Assembly (NCBI GenBank): GCA_022360335.1
Contig: JAKSCZ010000474.1
Span: forward strand, 1-28,463
Source: Pseudomonadota bacterium
GTDB taxonomy: Bacteria; Pseudomonadota; Gammaproteobacteria; Steroidobacterales; Woeseiaceae
DNA: 28,463 nt
Direction of reading: 5' to 3'
In this document: positions 25,231 to 28,463 of the stretch, in pieces
Layout of the letters: every line of letters begins with the position of its first letter
Numbering within the stretch: position 1 is the first letter of the stretch
The notes under the pieces: generated by a model
Databases searched by the model: none
Told to the model about the DNA's origin: nothing
The model's input: the letters and a program-made list of their open reading frames with translations, nothing else
Program-made: the position numbers and the translations under genes

Positions 25231-26170
25231 GTGGGTCACGGCGTTCGCGCCGGCGTCGATCGGCAACGTCGCCGTCGGTTTCGACATGCTCGGACTCGCG
25301 CTCGAAGGGGCCGGCGACCGGGTGCAGGCGCGCAGAACGGACGGTGACGGCGTCACGATCGCGGAGGTCCGGGGCCTCGACGGCGAGGTCCACCCGTACC
25401 TGTCGACGGACCCGAAGGCCAACACGGCGTCGATCGCCGCCCAGGCACTCTGGGATGCGCAGGGAGGGACCCGCGGCGTCGAGCTGAAAGTGCACAAAGG
25501 CGTGCCCCTGCAGTCGGGAATGGGCAGTTCGGCGGCCTCGGCAGTCGCGGCGGTGGTCGCGACCAACGCATTGCTCGACGAGCCGCTCGGGCCCGCGCAG
25601 CTGCTGGCATACGGCCTGATCGGCGAACAGTTCGCGAGCGGCGGCCTGCACGCGGACAACGTTGCGCCGAGCCTGTTCGGCGGGCTCGTCCTGTGTCCGC
25701 AGGTGTTGCTGCCCGACGTCGTTCGCGTGCCGGTTCCCGACGGCGTCAGCGCCGTGCTCGTTCACCCCGACCTGCAGGTCAACACGGCGCATGCGCGCAA
25801 GGCGCTGGCCGGCGGCTACTCGATGTCGGACTGGCTGGCGCAGCAGGGATTGCTGGCGGGATTCCTCGTCGCCTGCGCCGAAGGCGACGTCGACCTGATC
25901 GGCAAGACGCTCAAGGACGTCGTGATCGAGCCGCAACGCAAGGCCAGCGTGCCGTGTTTCGACGCCGTGAAGGGCGCGGCCCTCAAATCCGGCGCGCTCG
26001 GCTGCAGCCTTTCGGGCAGCGGCCCGAGCCTGTTCGCACTGTGTTCGGAAAGCCGGGCGCGGAACGTCGCCAGCGCGATGGAGCAGGCGTGCCGCTCTCA
26101 GGGCATCGCATGCGAGTCCTGGGTCAGTACGCTGTCGGCGCCGGGCGCGCGGGTCGAGGCGGACGGATGA
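25223..26170 (+). CDS. thrB: Homoserine kinase (GHMP family)
   Basis: The 315-residue GHMP kinase phosphorylates homoserine to O-phosphohomoserine, the penultimate threonine step. Motifs in order are APASIGNVAVGFDMLGLAL near the N-terminus, the ATP-binding loop PLQSGMGSSAASAVAA (about 94-109) and the C-terminal GCSLSGSGPSLFAL. These fit ThrB of the E. coli type rather than the unrelated choline-kinase-like ThrB2. ATG 25223 lies inside the last codons of the thrA frame (8-base overlap), and the stop overlaps thrC (ATGA). The intact, coupled thrB and thrC argue that the pathway is needed. Confidence 0.97.
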   Translation: MSEWVTAFAPASIGNVAVGFDMLGLALEGAGDRVQARRTDGDGVTIAEVRGLDGEVHPYLSTDPKANTASIAAQALWDAQGGTRGVELKVHKGVPLQSGMGSSAASAVAAVVATNALLDEPLGPAQLLAYGLIGEQFASGGLHADNVAPSLFGGLVLCPQVLLPDVVRVPVPDGVSAVLVHPDLQVNTAHARKALAGGYSMSDWLAQQGLLAGFLVACAEGDVDLIGKTLKDVVIEPQRKASVPCFDAVKGAALKSGALGCSLSGSGPSLFALCSESRARNVASAMEQACRSQGIACESWVSTLSAPGARVEADG

Positions 26171-27462
26171 AATACTTCAGCACGCGCGGCGCCGGGCCGG
26201 TGTCGCTCGACGACGCGCTGCGGACGGGAATCGCGAGAGACGGCGGGCTGTTCCTGCCGGAGGCGCTGCCGGCGTTCGACGTGGCCGCGTTCGATGGCGC
26301 CGAGACCATTACCGGGGTCGCTCGCGTACTTCTGCGACCGTTCTTCGAGGGTTCGTCGCTCATGGCCGAACTCGACGAGATCCTGGCGGAGACCTATCGA
26401 TTCCCGATCCCGGCCACGCCGTTGCCGGCCGCGGGCCGCGACGTATCGCTCCTCGAGCTGTTCCACGGGCCGACCGCCGCGTTCAAGGACGTCGGCGCAG
26501 GATTTCTCGCGGCCTGTCTTACGCGGCTCGAGGGCGACCTCGAAGACCCGCTGACGATCCTCGTTGCGACCTCCGGCGATACGGGCGGCGCGGTCGCGGC
26601 AGCCTTCGACGAACGACCGGGCATGCGCGTCGCGGTCCTGTTTCCGGACGGCCGCGTCTCGGCGCGCCAGGCGCATCAGCTCAGCTGCTGGAGCGACAAC
26701 GTCGTGTCGCTGAAGGTTCGCGGCTCCTTCGACGACTGCCAGGCGCTGGTCAAGGGCGCAATGGCCGACGCAGGCCTGTCCGCGAAACACCGCTTCAGTT
26801 CCGCCAACAGCATCAATATCGGCCGCCTGCTGCCCCAGAGCACTTACTACGCCGACGCCGGCCTGCGCCACTACCGGCGCACCGGCAACCGCGCCGGGTT
26901 CGTCGTCCCAACCGGCAATCTCGGCAATGCGTTCGCATGCGTCATGGCGCGCGAAATGGGTCTGCCGATCGGTCCGATCGTTCTCGCTACGAATGCGAAC
27001 CGGACGATCGCCGACTACTTCGAGACGCTGAAGTGGCTGCCCAGGGCGAGCCTGCAAACGCTCGCATCGGCGATGGACGTCGGCGATCCGAGCAACATGG
27101 AGCGGCTGCGCCGTCTCCTGGGCGAAGCCGACGTCCTGCGCGAGCAGCTCGGCGTGCTCTCGGTCGACGACGACCGCATCCGGACGTCGATACGGCAGGA
27201 CTTCGAAGCGTTCGGCTTCGCGACCTGCCCGCACACGGCGACCGCCACTTACACCTGGCGCCACCTCGACCGCGAGCTGGCCGACGCGCACGACTGGATT
27301 CTCGTCTCGACCGCTCATCCGGCCAAATTCGAGACGATCGTGGAGCCGCTGATCGGGGAGGAGGTCCCGGTGCCGCCGGAACTCGCCGAGTTGCTGTCGC
27401 GGCCGGCGAATGCCCGGACGATCGAGCCCGCCCTCGCGTCTCTTGCTACAGTACTCGGATGA
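26167..27462 (+). CDS. thrC: Threonine synthase
   Basis: The 431-residue PLP enzyme converts O-phosphohomoserine to threonine. It starts MKYFSTRGAGPVSLDDALRT, the usual N-terminus of the class. The PLP-binding lysine lies in FHGPTAAFKDVGAGF (about residue 113). The phosphate-binding loop is ATSGDTGGAVAAAF. SSANSINIGRLLPQSTYY and VVPTGNLGNAFACVMA are characteristic of proteobacterial ThrC. ATG 26167 overlaps the thrB stop by 4 bases, and its own stop overlaps the NERD gene start by 4 bases (ATGA at 27459-27462). Confidence 0.97.
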   Translation: MKYFSTRGAGPVSLDDALRTGIARDGGLFLPEALPAFDVAAFDGAETITGVARVLLRPFFEGSSLMAELDEILAETYRFPIPATPLPAAGRDVSLLELFHGPTAAFKDVGAGFLAACLTRLEGDLEDPLTILVATSGDTGGAVAAAFDERPGMRVAVLFPDGRVSARQAHQLSCWSDNVVSLKVRGSFDDCQALVKGAMADAGLSAKHRFSSANSINIGRLLPQSTYYADAGLRHYRRTGNRAGFVVPTGNLGNAFACVMAREMGLPIGPIVLATNANRTIADYFETLKWLPRASLQTLASAMDVGDPSNMERLRRLLGEADVLREQLGVLSVDDDRIRTSIRQDFEAFGFATCPHTATATYTWRHLDRELADAHDWILVSTAHPAKFETIVEPLIGEEVPVPPELAELLSRPANARTIEPALASLATVLG

Positions 27463-28031
27463 CGACCTTCGACGGATCGCCCTGGATACCGGTGCCGCTC
27501 GCGGCCGCGCTCCTGCGCTTCGTCTGGTTCATCGTTCGTCGCTTCGTGCTGAGGCCGGGTCCGCTCGAGGCGGCGCTCGCCGATATCTCGTTCGAACGCG
27601 CCGAGCGGCTCGTCATTCCGGGCGCCGACGAAGGCGAGATCCAGATCGACCGGCTACTGCTGACGTCGCAGGGGCTGCTCGTCCTCGAGGTCAAGGACGT
27701 ACAGGGCACGGTGTTCGGCAGCGACAAGATGCAGGACTGGACGGTCATCGCCGCCGAACGGCGATTCACGTTCGCCAATCCGCAGCCCGCATTGTTCGAC
27801 CGCATCGCAGCCGTGCGCCAGATCGTACGGCAGGTACCCGTCACCGGGCGAATCCTGTTCCCCGAAGGCGCGGACTTCACCAAAGGTGTGCCCAGCCTCG
27901 TTTGCAAGCTCGACGAATTGCGTGATGAATTCGGCGAGCCCGACAAGCTCGCGGCCAAGGCGAAGATCGAGGCATTCAAGCCGCACTGGGAATTGATCGT
28001 GGCGAAATCGAGGCCGGCACTGCCGGTCTAG
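27459..28031 (+). CDS. Membrane-anchored NERD-domain protein
   Basis: The 190-residue protein has one hydrophobic segment near the N-terminus (about 13-33) and then a NERD-like domain. The core reads IQIDRLLLTSQGLLVLEVKD with VQGTVFGS following (about 61-88). The Asp in QID and the EVK match the D...ExK nuclease-fold signature of NERD (nuclease-related) domains. A W further on (QDWTV) and the later FPEGADFTKGVPSL also fit. Start ATG 27459 overlaps the thrC stop, so it is coupled to the threonine operon although it has no known role in threonine synthesis. Biological function and substrate are unknown; DNA or RNA cleavage is only suggested by the fold. Its stop is 30 bases from the convergent tatD. 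Confidence 0.82.
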   Translation: MTTFDGSPWIPVPLAAALLRFVWFIVRRFVLRPGPLEAALADISFERAERLVIPGADEGEIQIDRLLLTSQGLLVLEVKDVQGTVFGSDKMQDWTVIAAERRFTFANPQPALFDRIAAVRQIVRQVPVTGRILFPEGADFTKGVPSLVCKLDELRDEFGEPDKLAAKAKIEAFKPHWELIVAKSRPALPV

Positions 28032-28061
28032 CGGCCCCGAAGCCGGACCATTCGACGCCGG

Positions 28062-28463
28062 TCAGATCGCGAAGAAACGCTCCGCGTTCGCCGTGGTCCG
28101 CGCGGCCAGCTCCGCCTCGGAGGTCCCGATGGCCTCGGCGAGCACGCGCAGGACTTCCGTCAGATGCATCGGCTCGTTGCGTCGCGTCTTCGGTTTCGGC
28201 GTCAGCGTCCTCGGCAGCAGATACGGCGCATCGGTCTCGATCATCAGCCGGTCCTCCGGAATGTCCGCGACGAATTCGAGCATGTGCGTGCCACGGCGTT
28301 CGTCGCAGATCCAGCCGGTAATGCCGATATAGAGACCGAGTCGCAGATAGTCGTCGAGCATCGAGCGATCGCCGGTGAAGCAGTGCGCCACGGCACGCGG
28401 GATGCGGTCGACGTAGTCCTCCAGGATCTCGACGAATTCATCATGCGCATCGCGCTGGTGCAG
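28062..28463 (-). CDS. tatD: TatD-family metal-dependent deoxyribonuclease (N-terminus beyond right edge)
   Basis: The last 133 residues of a TatD-type TIM-barrel nuclease are encoded on the minus strand, and the frame is open to the right edge. Visible motifs are LHQRDAHDEF at the edge, AHCFTGDRSML (metal-ligand His), GITGWICDERRG, RLMIETDAPYLLPR (metal-ligand Asp) and RRNEPMHL. These match TatD (3'-5' DNase/RNase in DNA repair and quality control) better than YcfH or YjjV because of GWICDERRG. The N-terminal HxH metal motif is outside the window. It is convergent with the NERD gene with no evident terminator hairpin between them. Confidence 0.95.
   Translation of the reverse strand: MHQRDAHDEFVEILEDYVDRIPRAVAHCFTGDRSMLDDYLRLGLYIGITGWICDERRGTHMLEFVADIPEDRLMIETDAPYLLPRTLTPKPKTRRNEPMHLTEVLRVLAEAIGTSEAELAARTTANAERFFAI

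Overview
The window looks like a chromosome segment from a free-living, high-GC gammaproteobacterium. The evidence is the gene order yebC-ruvC-ruvA-ruvB-ybgC-tolQ-tolR-tolA-tolB-pal-cpoB, a RelA-type (p)ppGpp synthetase, a fused ThrA-type aspartokinase/homoserine dehydrogenase, and REP-like palindromes of the kind common in gammaproteobacteria. I cannot fix the order; the Chromatiales/Xanthomonadales side is a guess. Almost all of it is core metabolism and housekeeping. I see no phage, insertion sequence, CRISPR array or obvious defence island, and no gene-free gap longer than about 300 bases.

Layout. Bases 1-1878 (minus strand) hold a CPBP membrane protease cut by the left edge and an AlkB-type alkane monooxygenase. 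Bases 2084-3080 (plus) hold a lipoprotein cytochrome c and a DUF5658-like membrane protein, closed by a clear intrinsic terminator. Bases 3207-8746 encode the complete 2-oxoglutarate dehydrogenase complex (sucA-sucB-lpdA). A perfect 29-bp-armed palindrome separates lpdA from a convergent AGCS-type amino-acid/Na+ symporter. An NfeD-like/SPFH pair follows, then a second long inverted repeat, then relA on the minus strand.

Bases 14180-22278 form one long plus-strand run: yebC, the Holliday-junction genes ruvCAB, the thioesterase ybgC and the Tol-Pal envelope machine, with a two-copy REP element between tolB and pal. A tRNA-Lys with a strong promoter follows. The threonine operon thrA-thrB-thrC comes next, overlapping a small NERD-domain gene. 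The window ends inside a convergent tatD.

The main surprises are substitutions and composition changes inside otherwise ordinary genes. thrA has an in-frame amber codon in its homoserine dehydrogenase half, with full conservation on both sides. RuvB has Ala in place of the Walker B glutamate, and a neighbouring Leu-to-Pro change. relA contains a 70-base in-frame patch at about 26% GC inside GC-rich coding sequence. Each could be a real biological state or a local sequence error, and read-level checking would decide. The two long palindromes share a core and layout and look like one mobile palindrome superfamily parked between convergent genes.
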